Source: Halicephalobus mephisto (taxonomy: Eukaryota > Nematoda > Chromadorea > Rhabditida > Panagrolaimidae). Taken from it: DNA of 64,000 nt. The notes beneath the pieces are model-generated. The model saw only the letters and a program-made list of their open reading frames with translations, had not been told where the DNA came from and ran no database searches. The stretch is from assembly GCA_009193035.1 (NCBI GenBank), contig SWDT01000156.1, positions 62,001-126,000 on the forward strand, read 5' to 3'. This document shows positions 13,728 through 26,000 of this stretch, piece after piece. How positions within the stretch are numbered: the stretch's first letter is position 1; every line of letters starts with the position of its first letter. The position numbers and the translations under genes were made by a program.

Positions 13728-13961
13728 AAATTTAGGTAAAAAAGAAGAAAAAGAGGAGAGAGTGAACGAGAGAGAGAGGACAGTGCGAGTCGATTTTTGT
13801 AGAAAGTTCCCTGATTTCCAAGACTGACCACTTTTTCCACTTCTACACCTCTCTCGCCCTCTGCGCGCCAATTCAAAAAATTAAAATCCATATTATTATA
13901 AAAATAAACACTTTCAAAATTACCTTGACTCGAATTTTTAGAGTAATTTGAAATTTAGGTA
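13728..13961 (-). repeat. GC-rich dispersed repeat, copy A
   Basis: Minus-strand copy running from GAATTGGCGCGCAGAGGGCG to TTTTTTACCTAAATTT, with CACTTTTTCCACTTCTACAC (plus strand) and GGACAGTGCGAGTCGATTTT inside. It extends to 13961 through a block with TTTCAAAATTACCTTGACTCG, and a decayed second unit follows (13962-14150), suggesting tandem units. Confidence 0.85.
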
Positions 13962-14925
13962 AAAAAGAAAAGGAAGAAAGGAAAGCGGGTCTATTTTGAC
14001 AAGACGTTTCCAGATTTACCAATTTTTTCATTTTATTTTTACACAAGAATTCGGAAATTTCAAAAAAACCATACTATAAGACTTTAAAATAAACAATTTT
14101 CGAAATAACCCCGACACGAATTTACATTATTTCGAAAATTTTCAAAATTAAAAAAAGTAAATTTCGACAGTAATTTACTATTTTTTTATTTTCGTCTTTT
14201 TTGAGCGAAAATTTAAAAAATATTAATAAAAACAATAAATTTTTTCCGAAAATTTTCAAACAAAAAATTTCGAAATATCCTAGAAAATTCCAAAATTCGG
14301 GCTTTCGAATAATTATAAAAATTTCAGAATTTTTTAGGCGATTTTATAATAAAAAATAAAAAGAAATAAAAATGTAAAATTTATTTATTTGCGCGGGGAA
14401 TTCATGAATTTGCTAAAAGCTGTTTTGCTGTAGTTTTTGGGACATTCGAACACGCTAGTCTCGGCTTGGTTCCGGCACATCTTCTTTTTTTCGAGGAGCT
14501 TCATAGAAAAGTGAAGAAAAACGGGGCAAGACAGCCAGATTCATTTATCTGGGGTATAGACGAACTTCTGCAGGATGCTTTAGTCTTGCTTTAGGAATGC
14601 AAAGAAGCCTCCGGGAAGAATGAAAGATGTTCCTTGTTGCCGCTGGCCAAGTAAGCATTTTTCGAGCTTCTTGTTGTTTAAAAAAGAAGACGCCTCGGGG
14701 AAAGGTTTTGTCCTGGCTACTTTGCTGAAGATTGAGGTACTGGTGAAAAATTTCCAAAAACATGTGAATTTTTGTGTTTTCCAAAGCACCCCCGAAAACG
14801 GAAAAATTATCTTTCCACGATCCAAGAGCACCGAAGATGGGTTACCTGATAAATCCGAGTCAAATGAGGTCATTCATCCCATTTTCAAGATCGATAAAAT
14901 AAAACAAAATATTTTCTGTCTAAAA

Positions 14926-17882
14926 ATGTACCGAATTTTATTTTTTAAACGGCACAATTGCCGTCAATCAATTCTGATTTGGTTAAAAACAAGAAAAATT
15001 TCTTTTTCATTTATTTCGCTATTTTTCCGATTGAGTCTTATCCTGGCCGGGATAATCATCGGATTCGCCCTGTACCACAGAACCACGAACATGTGGGCTT
15101 TGAAAAATCTGGGAGATTCGTTTTTGACCAAAGAAATCGGAAAAAGACCTATCGTAATCGGGGCTTTCCACCGGCCCAAGGAAGAAAGTAATCTTAAAGA
15201 AGATTTCGCGGTAATTTTTAAAAAATTAAAAATTTCTAAAATTCATGAAATTTCGAAAATTTTCAAAGTTCATTAAATTTCGAAATTTTACAGGTGATCC
15301 AATTTGTTGGAGACAGTAGACAATCCCATGAACTTTACTGCCATAGTGAACTGAATGGTCAGATGGTTTCCTACAGAGCTCACATTGAGAGGATTCATCA
15401 AGGAAAACGAGGAGTCAATGACATATGCTCTTGGGCCGGCCATCTAGCTGAATGTCAAATTGCTGGAGAAAATATTGACCAAATAAGGTTAGAATTAGTT
15501 TTTTTAATTAAATTAACAGGAATTATATTTAAAAAACGGTGAATATTTTCTAATTTTTTGAATTGGCGCGCAGAGGGCGAGAGAGGTGTAGAAGTGGAAA
15601 AAGTGGCGAGTCTTGGAAATCAGGGAACTTTCTACAAAAAGCAACTCGCACTGTCCTCTCTCTCTCGTTCGCTCTCTCCTCTTTTTCTTCTTTTTTACCT
15701 AAATTTCTGCTTTTTCTTTCAAATTCCAATTTTTCGCATTAGAAATTTATTTTTTACTTTTCTAATTTTCAATTTCTCGTATAAAAAGAAAGATTACATA
15801 AATGAAAAAACCGATAAATTTAATAAATCATTACCAAAATTAACTCGTGGTTTCTCTTTCTCCTTTCTACTTAAATTTTAAATCTAAGGAATTCCGAAAT
15901 TTTGCGTGGGGAAAATTTGTGAAAATTTAAATTTTTACAATAGTAAATTTTTTATAATTTTAAAACTTTCACGTAGAAGGAACTAAAATGGAAAAAGTAG
16001 TAAATCTGGCAATTTGTACCAAAATTGAATCACACTTTTTTCATCATTTTTCAAAACTTCCCGAGGCAATTTCGAAAGAGATGTTTATTTTTATAACAAT
16101 TTTTTTGGGATTTTTGAATTCTCGTGTAACATGAATAACTTTTGTAGAAATATAAAAATTGGCGATTTTTAGAAAAATGAATTTTTTATTTAATTCTAAA
16201 ATTTCGCAACAACTTTTTGGTTTTAACTTTTAATAATTTTGTTTCAGATTGTCTGCATCCCCTGTCGATCGGGGAGTCGGAGAAAACTCGATCAAAGTCA
16301 AAATTGAAAAACCCCTACGGTTCCCTGAACGTCAACCCCTAGTGATCTGCGTGGCCCCGATGTACATCTACACAGAATGGCAGATAATGATAACTGGGAT
16401 CGAAACGTGGCTCGCCATGGGGGCGACGAAACTAATTTTCCCCATAGGTTCGGTTTCGAGAGATACTTATGACATTCTGAAGGAGTACGAAGCCCGAGGC
16501 ATTGTCATTCTTCGAGATTGGCCGATGTGGCCCGTTTTGTCCGATGTCAATCCAAATGGACTGGTCCTTTCCAGAGGAATCGAGGAATCTCACGTCAACT
16601 GTTTACACTTTGCAAAACCATTTTCTGATTTAATTGTTTTCACCGATATTGACGACATGCTTCTTCCCCCGAATCCGATGAATGTGGTACCTGGAGCCAA
16701 TTTGCAAATTTTAAGAGTAAGATTAACTTTTCGTGGATAATTTATTTACAAAGATCATAATTTAAGGGAAAATTTACATTTAGTTCTTTGAATTTTTGAA
16801 TTGGCGCGCAAAGGGACAGAGTTGTGATAGAATAATTGATAAAGAAATCAACTCTTTTACCTAAATTTCAAATTACTCTAAAAATTTGCGTCGAGGTAAT
16901 TTTGAAAATGTTTATTTTTACAATAATATGGATTTTAATTTTTTGAATTGGCGCGCAGAGGGCGAGAGGTGTAGAAGTGGAAAAAGTGGCCAATCTTGGA
17001 AATCAGGGAACTTTCTACGAAAATTAACTCGCACTGTCCTCTCTCTCTCGTTCGCTCTCCTCTTTTTCTTCTTTTTTACCTAAATTTCCGCTTTTTTCAT
17101 TGCAAAAGATTTTTTTATTATTTTTACGGTAATATGGTATTTCAGGATCTTTTCCGTGAACACCCTCAAGCAGGATCTTTATTATTTGAACATCGGGATG
17201 TCCAGTTCGTTCTTCCTGAAAATGGATCACCGACTTTGAATGGATTCAATTTTGATTTCCTACTGAAAAGTCAGTGGAAGTCAAACTGCAAAGTGTGGAG
17301 GATGAAGACGAGAGTCGCTGTCAATGCCAGCAGAGTGGACAGCGTCAACATGCACGAAACCGGTATTCATCGACTCGGGTATGTCCAGATCAGACTCCCC
17401 TGTCGTCAAGCCCACTTCTACCATCTACGGCATTCGTATAAGAACATCGGAGAAAAAGAATGGGCCATTGATATGTCAAATCTGAAATCCATGCTCAACA
17501 GGTAGAGGTTTATATAATTTCGAAAATTAAATTTTAAATTTCCAGTCAATTCGAACAAAGACTAGATTCATTCGGCGAATTCAAGCATCGGCATCTCGTC
17601 AAGTCTTCCACAGAGTCTTTCAAGGATTTCGATCAGTGCATGAGTGGAGTCAACAGTGAGCACTGGACCTTGAAGGTTTCCAGATGCATGACCCCCCATG
17701 TCTGTTACTCGAGATTAGCTCGAACCATGGACTGCATCGCCACTCTCGGGGATTACGAATTCGTCCACGACAGTGGAGATTACATAACCGTCCTAAATAA
17801 CGTCCAGTTGGTCAACAGCACTTCCAACTGTGAAGCCCCTCTTCCTAAGTACATCAAAGGAAATCACTTTTATCTACCGTAG
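14926..17882 (+). CDS. GT92 (DUF23) family glycosyltransferase, type II membrane protein
   Basis: Exons 14926-15210, 15294-15487, 16248-16716, 17146-17501 and 17546-17882 give 546 residues with all phases closing. The N-terminus has a basic stretch then one hydrophobic anchor (about residues 28-50, SLILAGIIIGFALYH), as in Golgi type II enzymes. The body has GT92 marks: VICVAPMY, EWQIMITGIETWLAMGA, the DxD-type FTDIDDMLLP, and R.AVNASRVDSVNMHE, followed by conserved cysteines. Known GT92 members such as C. elegans GALT-1 move galactose onto N-glycan core fucose; the acceptor here is unknown. An in-frame ATG lies further upstream at 14620, but the residues it would add look non-coding, so I chose 14926. 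Introns 2 and 3 each hold a copy of the GC-rich repeat. Confidence 0.9.
15558..15785 (+). repeat. GC-rich dispersed repeat, copy B (GT92 intron 2)
   Basis: Starts TTGAATTGGCGCGCAGAGGG and runs through CTCTCTCTCGTTCGCTCTCT to TTTTTTACCTAAATTTCTGC. Its right flank (CAAATTCCAATTTTTCGCAT) is shared with copies G and H, so the element is longer than its GC-rich core. Confidence 0.85.
16859..17099 (+). repeat. GC-rich dispersed repeat, copy C (GT92 intron 3)
   Basis: Full unit: the left block CTAAATTTCAAATTACTCTA..GTCGAGGTAATTTTGAAAAT, then the GC-rich core from 16943 to TTTTTTACCTAAATTTCCGC. A fragment of another core (TTGAATTGGCGCGCAAAGGG) sits just upstream at 16796. Ends 46 bp before the acceptor of exon 4. 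Confidence 0.85.
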
Positions 17883-20082
17883 AATTTGTGACATCATTGG
17901 ATCTCACCAGATAAAAAGCTAATGTAAACCACTCGGAAAATCACCAATATCGTACCAGTTTAAAAATAAGTAATGTTATGGAATTTTCTCGACAAGAATT
18001 TTTTGCATCTTTAGAAGTTTTTAAAATTTGAAGTTTTAGATGTTTGAACTTTTGAGATTCTGAAATGTCCACAAATTCTAAGGAATTCTAAGACTTCAGA
18101 AGCTGTGGGATTTTAAAGTTTCAGGATTTTCTAGATTCTAGAGAATCTGAAAATTTCTAAGAGATTCTGAAAAACTTTAGAATCCTGAAACTTTCAAAGG
18201 TTTCAAAAGCTCCTACGGGATTCTAGAATATTCTGTAAAATTCTCGAGGATTCAGAATTCCGTAATGTTTCAAAAAATTCACCAAATTCTAAAGCTTCAA
18301 GAAAATTTCAGAATTTTCTGGATTCTAGAAATTCCTGGAAAATTCTGGAGGATTTTTGGAATTTTTTATTTGATTCTGGAAGATTTTCGGAATTTTATTT
18401 GATTCTGGAAGATTTTTAGAATTTTTTATTTGATTCTGGAGGTTTTTGGAATTGCAGCTTTAAGAATATTTTCGATAATAATCTGTGGTTTTGAATACTT
18501 TCGATTCTTGACCGATAAAGATCAAAGAAAAAAATGAATAAATATAGTTATTACCTTATTGCCTTTTGTGTCTCGTTAGGGACAGTCGAGTGTCACTGAA
18601 TTGTACGCACCACGTTTTCCCGCCAAAAGAGATTCTTTGGGCATTCGGCGGTGACGGAAGACGCGCCAACTGGCCATCTACGAATGTCGAACAAAGCAAA
18701 AAATGGAGATAAGTGCAGAAACACGATCGGAATCATTCCGTTTGGCGCCTGGACTATTTTAATTTTTTTTTAATCATATTTATAAAATTGTAAAATTTTA
18801 ATTTTTATGGAATTTTCTCGATGTGAATTTCCGGAATTTTTTAGATTTTTTTATTTTTTTAAATTTGATCGATTTTGAAAGATTCTGGAAAATTTCAGAA
18901 ATTTTTATTAATTTGGGAATTTTCTGGAGATTTCAGAGGTTTTTAAGAAATTTTGGAAATCTTCTATTTGATTCTGAATATTTTTAAATTTCTAAAAATT
19001 CCTAAAGAATTCCAGAAGACTTCTAATTTTCGAGATTTTAGAATTTTTTGAATCTTCTTGATTCTGAATATTTTAAAGAAGTTTTAAAAATTTTAAAGAA
19101 ATTTCGAAATATTAAGAAAAATTTCCACGAAATTCCAGAAAGTTCCTAATTTTCGAGATTTTAGAAATTTTCCGAATCTTCTTGATTCTGAATATTTTAA
19201 GAAGTTTTTAAAAATTTTCTAGAAATTTCGAAATATTAGGAAAAATTCCACAGAATTCCAGAAGACTTCTAATTTTCGAGATTTTAGGATTTTTCGAATA
19301 TTTTAAAAAAGATTTTAAAGATTTTCTAGAAATTTCGAAATCCTAAAAATCTACAGGATTCTGGAAGATTTTTGAAGTTTCTGTGAAATTTTAGGCGATT
19401 AATGAATTTTTTTCTTAATTCTTAAAAAACTTCTTAAAATTCTAAAAATTTCCATCTGATTTTAAATTTCGAAATTTTCTACCAGATTATGAATTTTTAA
19501 AACTTCAGAAAATTTAATTTTTTTTAAATTTTTAAATAAATTTTATTTTATTTTTAATTTTTAAATAAATTTTAATTTTTTTAAAAATTTTATTTCCTTT
19601 AATTTTAAATTTTTTAAATAAATTTTATTTTTTTTTAAATTTTTTAAATAAATTTTATTTTTTTTAAATTTAAAAATACGGATGAAATTTTCGCAGTTAT
19701 TGTTTAACCTTGTTTATCCTTTTTTGATTGATATCTTCAAGTGTTTATCCCCTGGTTTTGTGATTGGCAGTTTCTTTGTTGTGTAATTTGTGACTATGAA
19801 GAAGGACATCCGACTGACCGGAAGGGAGGGTAGCTCCTCGTTGTGGGGTTTTTCGGATCAATTTTGTCTTTTCTGGGCCTGGAGTGGCTCCCGATCGGGT
19901 CGGCATGGCCAGTCTTTTGTTTGGCGAGGCGGGATAAAACTGGTCCATCTGTGCAAAAAACGATTTTTCCAGCCATCTGCAGTCATGGGATATTCCGATT
20001 TCTAATTATATAATTTTAAAAAAATAATTTTAAAATTAAAATCGATATTTGAATTTTAAGGTTTTTTATCTTATCTACCATA
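17883..20082. other. Intergenic region after the GT92 gene
   Basis: 17990-18470 is a degenerate TTCTAGAATTCTGGAAGATT-type repeat. AATAAA at 18537 may be the distal poly(A) signal of the GT92 gene. 18590-18760 is complex and GC-richer, with E2F-like sites. 18770-19680 is A/T-rich degenerate repeat. 19745-20005 is a second complex island with no recognised coding content (see findings). Confidence 0.6.
18615..18748. promoter_or_regulatory. Cluster of E2F/DP-like motifs
   Basis: TTTTCCCGCCAAAA (18615-18628) and TTTGGCGC (18741-18748) both match the E2F consensus TTTSSCGC. A weaker CGCGCCAA (about 18662) lies between them. They are in a complex GC-richer island in an A/T-rich intergenic region, about 1.4 kb before the gene at 20083. 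Function is inferred from motif match only. Confidence 0.4.
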
Positions 20083-22372
20083 ATGACAAGTCCACGACCC
20101 GATGGAACGGTCGATGGAAACTTGAACAAACAACCCTGTGATCGCGATAACGGACCTTCCACGAGCACCTGGCCCTCCACGGAACTCGCCCTCGAGACTC
20201 CCGAACGGAACAGATGGCGGTACAAAAGACGTTCCGATACCGTTTATTCCACTCCTCCGAGAATTATTTCTCCAAAAACCCCAAAAATGAAACGACAAAG
20301 ACCCATTTCGCCCGTTAGAATTCCTGGAAAATGTTTAATAAATAATTCTCCTTCACCGTTGAGGAGATTCAGGATTTCTCAAAGCTGTTCTTCTTTCACC
20401 GCTTCTGCAGAAAAGAAAAAAGACAGAATTGGTAATTTTTATTCAAAAAATAAATTTTCATTTAAAAATTAAATTTTTATTCAAAAAATAAAACTTTTAT
20501 TCAAAAAACTAAATTTTTATTCAAAAAATAAAACTTTTATTTAAAAAATTAAATTTTCATTTAAAAATACAACTTTTATTTAAAAAATTAAATTTAAAAA
20601 ATTTTAATAAAAAAAAATTAAATTTAAAAAATTTTTATTTAAAAAAGTTAAACTTTTATTTTAAAAAGATTTATCTAAAAAAATAATTTTTTTATTTAAA
20701 AAAAAATTTTTATTTTCTTTTTACTTTTTTTTTTAATTTTTGGAAGAAAAATTAATTTTTATTTTTTTTTTAAATTTTTTCAAAGAAAAATTAATTTTTA
20801 TTTTTTTAAATTTTTGAAAAGAAAATTAATTTTTATTTTTTTTTTAAATTTTCCAGAATATAGAATCGGCGGAAATTTAACAAATAATCTGCCGTTATCT
20901 ACCGTCAACGACAGTCTCGAGGACAGTGGGATTTCTTCCATCAACAGTTCCAACAATTATTTTTCAAATTCTGACTTCAGTTGTCTTTACGAAGACGGTT
21001 TTTCCGCCGACAGTTATGTTAGTTTAATTCCTTAATTCTACAATAACATTAATTTTTTAGTTTTATGATCCATTTAATCAAAATAATTTTCCTGATTATT
21101 CGTCACTTGCTGGTGATGATTGGTTACGGTAGGAATTTTGTTCAAAATATTTTAAATTAAAAACTTTTTTTAAATATTTTAAATTTTTTTTAAATTAAAA
21201 ATTTTTTAAATATTTTAAATTTTTTTTAAATTTTAGATTTTTTTAATATTTAAAAAATTTTAAGTTTTAGTTCAAATCAATCTGTCGGAAACCAGGTGGC
21301 TTTTGATGAAACTTTGCCTCAGGGTTTTAATCAAAATATTTCTCCTGCTGAAACAAGCTTCGAAAAATCCCCAAAAATACCCCACAATTCATCTGCAGAT
21401 CCTGTTCCACCTGTCCGAAGCCCCAAATCCCCTCAGGTAGTTTTTAAATTAAAATAAAATTAAAGCTGTTTTTAGATTTATGAAGAAAAAAAAGAATCTA
21501 CTGTAAAAATCGACCGTGTGAAACAAAAAACTTTAGAAGAAAAAATTCTGACGGAATTATCGAAATACGATCATGTGTCTTTCAACGAGGAGTACGCAGA
21601 GAAGGTCGATATGACGGAATTTAGAAAATTAAAATTGGTAATTAATTTTTTATAAAATTTTAAAACTTATATAAAAAAATCAATTTTAACGAATTGCTAA
21701 ATTTGTCTTTTTTATTGAAAAATTTACTTTTTACACGGAAATTCAGAAATTTTTTCGAAATTGTCCCAACGCGAATTTTTAGGATTTAAGAAATATGGAA
21801 TTTAGGTAAAAGAAAAAAATTGTTTTAAAATTGCTGAATTTGTTGTTTTTTATTTCCATGCATTCCGCACAGGAATTTCGAAAATTATAATATTTGGAAA
21901 ATTAAAAATAAATTTTTAAGTTTAAAATTTAAAAAAAAGTTAATTTTGGAGCAAAATTGCCAGATTTGCCATTTTTACCTGTTCTGTGTGGAAATCCAAA
22001 AATAAAAAACTACGGTATCAGGAAATTAGAAATTTTTTCGACACGAAATTCCGAAATTTTAACGAAAATCCTAAAATTTAGGTAAAAAAGCGCGAGAGGA
22101 AGAGCGGAGACAGAGCGAGTCGATTGTGGCACGGTTTACCTGAGTTTACTTTTTTTTCACTCTCGCTCTCTTTACGCGGGAATTCAAAAATTTCAAAAAA
22201 AGTTTTCTTAAATTTTAATCATTGTTTTACTAAATGTCGATTTTTCCAGATGTCATCACTTACGTCCAGTTACTACCGGGTCGTCCTGGGTCGTTCGAGG
22301 GATCAGATCGAGCTGACTCGAGAAGCCCACAAATACCTCAATTCAAAACGGGTGAAATCTGTCAAAAAATGA
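20083..22372 (+). CDS. Unrecognised Ser/Thr-Pro-rich protein, 342 residues
   Basis: Exons 20083-20431, 20857-21017, 21061-21128, 21271-21436, 21476-21637 and 22250-22372; phases close and the last exon ends in TGA. I do not recognise the family. The N-terminal third is basic and dense in minimal CDK/MAPK sites (ETPER, YSTPPR, SPKTPK, ISPVR, NNSPSPLRR). The middle is acidic, Ser/Asn-rich and probably disordered, with an SP cluster (RSPKSPQ). The C-terminal 75 residues look folded and helical: EEKILTELSKYDHVSFNEEY, then MSSLTSSYYRVVLGRSRDQI and a Lys-rich tail. Six small in-phase exons with standard junctions make it a real gene. The start is the first in-frame ATG; a leader exon further upstream is possible. 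Confidence 0.75.
22075..22195 (+). repeat. Diverged GC-rich repeat (intron 5 of the 20 kb gene)
   Basis: CGCGAGAGG..GACAGAGCGAGTCGATTGTG then CACTCTCGCTCTCTTTACGC and GGGAATTCAAAAATTTC keep the order of the GC-rich family but at low identity. Decayed related units precede it from 21690. Confidence 0.55.
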
Positions 22373-23066
22373 TCATTCCAAAAATTCTTTATTAATTTCG
22401 TGTGATTATAGATAAATTATATTGAACTTTAATAATTACAAAACAAAAATTTTAATTAATTCTGAGTTTTTTATTTTTACATTACAGTATTTAAAAAATA
22501 TAATTTTTTCTGACGAAATAAGAAAAAATTCTTTTATTTTTCCGGAATTCAGTGAAAAATTCTAAAATTTTCTGAAATAAAAAATTTGAAGTTTTTAGAA
22601 AATTTTGTAGAAATTTTTATTTTTTGTTCAATAAGATTTTTAAAATTAAAATTTTGTAAGTTTTTAGAATTTTGAAGAATTGAATTAAAATTTTTTAAAT
22701 TATTTAAAATCAAAATTTTTTAAATCATTAAAAATCAAAATTTTGAAATTATTAAAAATCAAAATTTTTGAAATTATTTAAAATTGAAATTTTTGAAATT
22801 ATTAAAAATCGAAATTTTTTAAATCATTAAAAATCGAAATTTTCAAAAATTCGTGTTGAGACCATTTTTCAAGAAATTAAAATTTCTAAAAATCTCCTAA
22901 AATTAATTTAAAAAATCAAAATTTCAGAAAATTTGTGACAATTTTGGTTTCAAATTTTTGTAAAAATGAATTTTTAACTTTTTTTATTAAATAAAATTTT
23001 TTCGAAATTTCCATAATTTCATATTTTTAAATACATCTACAGTATCCATGATTAATTTCGACGAAC
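22373..23066. repeat. A/T-rich intergenic repeat
   Basis: 22690-22850 is a tandem of about 30 bp units (TTTAAATCATTAAAAATCAA type). No gene signal is seen. ATCTACAG at 23033-23040 is a plausible SL acceptor for the following gene. Confidence 0.6.
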
Positions 23067-26000
23067 ATGTCGTGGGCTTTCCATGACTGTTTCAATTTTG
23101 CAGGTGTTTTTGGAGGACCATTACTGCTTAAAGCAATTTCGAAATCAATTTTAAATTTCATATTTATTATTTCTTACAATATTCGTCGTTTGACGTCCGA
23201 ATTTCACCTGGAGGTTCTTGAACATTTAAAATTTTATTTTTTTAATCTGTTTCAAAAAAATCTTTCTGAATTTCTTTAATTTTAAAATTTTTTATTTTTT
23301 TCAATTTTTCTAAATTTTATTTTTTAAATCTGTTTCAAAAAAATCTTTTTGAATTTCTTTAATTTTAAAATTTTTTATTTTTTTGAATTTCTTTAATTTT
23401 AAAATTTTGTTTTTTTAAATTTGTCACTAAAAATCTTTTTGAATTTCTCTAATTTTCAAATTTTATTTTTGAATTTCTCGAACATTTAGAATTTTATTTT
23501 TTTTAAATTTGTCACAAAAAATCTTTTTGAATTTCTTTAATTTTAAAATTTTGTTTTTTTAAATTTGTCGCGAAAATTTTTTAAAGGTTTTTAAAATTTT
23601 ATGTGATTTTAGCAACCGCCATGGGGGTCTTTATCCTGACCGCCTTAGGCAGTGTCTTCTGGGTGATTGTGTTTCTGAGTACCTCCGCAGGAGCTGAAAA
23701 TAAAGTTTCATCGAAGAACTCAAGTGACGTAATTAACGTGATCAACATAATCAACATAATCAACGTAATCAACGCAAGTAACGCAAGTGACGCAAGTGAC
23801 GTCACGACCACCCAGTCTAGTAATAGGCTTACTGTAGTTACTTAAAAATTGATTTTTTCCAGATTACGAATATTATGACTACTATGGAGGAGGACAGACT
23901 GAAGCACCCACGGAACCGCGGTATTTCCTTTTCAGTACGGTAATGATGGTCAGTAGTGTACTAATAGTGGTCCAGATACTTGCGACCATTTTTATTCCGA
24001 CTTTGCCTGATTCTCCCATCCGATGGCACACCCTGAATTGCTGTTGCTGGAACGTCTTCCAGTTGCTCATATTCGCCAACTGCACCGCTGAGAGTTCCTT
24101 GGAAGAATTTTTAAAAAACACTTACATCACCAACAATTGTGACGATATCCAAAGAATGACTTTATCCATCTTCCTTTGCTGTAGGTTTTTCTAATTTTTA
24201 TACGAAAATTATCATTTCAAAAAATTGCTTTTTGGAATTTTTGAATTTGCACGTAAAAAGAAAAAAATTTGTTTTCGAAATTAACCTCTTTTTATTTTTT
24301 GCTTAAATTTTATGAATTTCAAAGAAATATAAAGACTTGCGTCAAGGTAATTTTGAAAGTGTTTATTTTTATAATAATATGGATTTTAAATTTTTGAATT
24401 GGCGCGCAGAGGACGAGAGAGGTGTAGAAGTGGAAAAAGTGGCCAATTTTGGAAATCAAGGAACTTTCTACAAAAATCGACTCGCACTGTCCTCTCTCTC
24501 TCATTCGCTCTCCTCTTTTTCTTCTTTTTTACCTAAATTTTCGCTTTTTCTTTCAAATTCCTACTGTTTTTATAAAAAAATCTCTCAAAAACTTTTATCT
24601 CTGATTTCTTAAAGTATTCTTATTATTTTGAACGCTTTCAGCCATAATATTACAAATCCCGGTCGTAATTGCCCAACATTTCGTCCCGAATCTTGCTTCT
24701 ACGAAATTCTACAGATTTTATGTCTGGATTCCTATTTATTTCTTCTTAGACATTGGGATTTTCCTTGTGTACAGTAGCGAGGTAATTTTGATGATTTAAG
24801 TTTAATTTTTCACTGAATTAATTTCAGCCTTGGTCCTGGAGAGGAGAGGAAGTTGAAATCATACCGATTCGGGCATTCCAAGCTGGAGTCACAGTAATTA
24901 GTTATTTCATCGTTGCGATTTTAGAAATTTCAGCAATCTGTGGAATCATCCATTATATCGTTTACGGTTGTCAGTATCTGGGTCGACCAGATAGCCAGCT
25001 AACTTCGGTACGGAAATTAAAATTTATTTTTATAATTAAATTAAAACCGTTCCCGACAGACTACTGTAGTGTTATGTTTTTCTAAATACTTATTAGTAAT
25101 TCCATACATATCAGCCTTAGAAAGTAAATTTGGGTCAAATACTCCATATACTGTAATTTGGGGATTTCTAAATTCATCTAAGAATATAATTAAAAAACTA
25201 ATTGTGAAGTAGTCACGTAAAACCAGAATTGAAATGGGGTAGGGTAGTTTCTAAAAGCTTCCAAAATTTATGTCAGGATAATTTTGTGGAAATTTATTTT
25301 TGATTTTTACATAATTCATTCTGATAAGACTACGAAATAATAGCTGAAAATTGAAGTTGTTACATAGGTTGCTGCAGTTTCTGAGAACTGAAGAGATCCG
25401 TATTATGATCATGTTATGAAAAAGTTTATTTTCAATTTCCACAAAATAATTGATGACGAAATAATGAGCACTTAGAAAACCAAACTACAGTAGTTTTTGG
25501 AAATTCGTATCAGACTTGTTTTATGAAAAAGTTTATTTTTAAATCTTTGTAATTTATGATTTTAGGCTTTTGTGAGATTGATCAACTTTATTTTGTTTTC
25601 GATCTATGTCGAGGCTATTTTCTTCGTTCATACGCCGGCCAACGGATTCAACATGGGGACATTCTTGGGTACTTACATCTACGAGTACATTCTACCGTAT
25701 ATAGATTACTTTATCGACATAGGCCTTAAGTTGCTCGAGATGATGAGCTTAACGACTCTTCTGATTCCGGTTGTGGAGTTTTTCGCAACTTGGTTTCTGA
25801 TTCCTCAGTACAGAAACCAGGTAAAGAATTTTCAAATTTAAATTTCCATATTTTTCTAATTAAAAAATTTCCAAGTTATATCTTTGAATTTTTTAAAATT
25901 TAAATTTCCATATTTTTCTAATTAAAAAATTCCCAAGTTATATTTTTGAATTTTTCTAAATTTAAATTCCCATATTTTTTTTAGTTTTTTTGAATTTGGA

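Larger units (their letters stand above)
11700..14925. other. Intergenic region between divergent unc-80 and the GT92 gene
   Basis: No gene is supported in these 3.2 kb. 12300-12570 is an A-rich tandem repeat. 12590-12680 and 13220-13480 are more complex sequence; the second has GACCAGGACCAGGACC and a short palindrome GCTTAATGTTAAGC (13415-13428). One GC-rich dispersed repeat lies at 13728-13961. The region must hold the promoters of both divergent genes. A possible leader exon of the GT92 gene (14600-14650) ends in the donor-like GCCAAGTAAGCA. Confidence 0.6.

Noticed and set aside
14620..14925. N-terminal extension of the GT92 protein from the ATG at 14620
   Set aside because: The added 102 residues have no membrane or catalytic features, and a donor-like GCCAAGTAAGC interrupts them; the ATG at 14926 gives a standard type II anchor.
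19745..20005. Overlapping 60-71-codon frames on both strands in a complex island
   Set aside because: Neither frame has recognised motifs or good splice sites; the island may be a leader exon or regulatory sequence, so no CDS is called.
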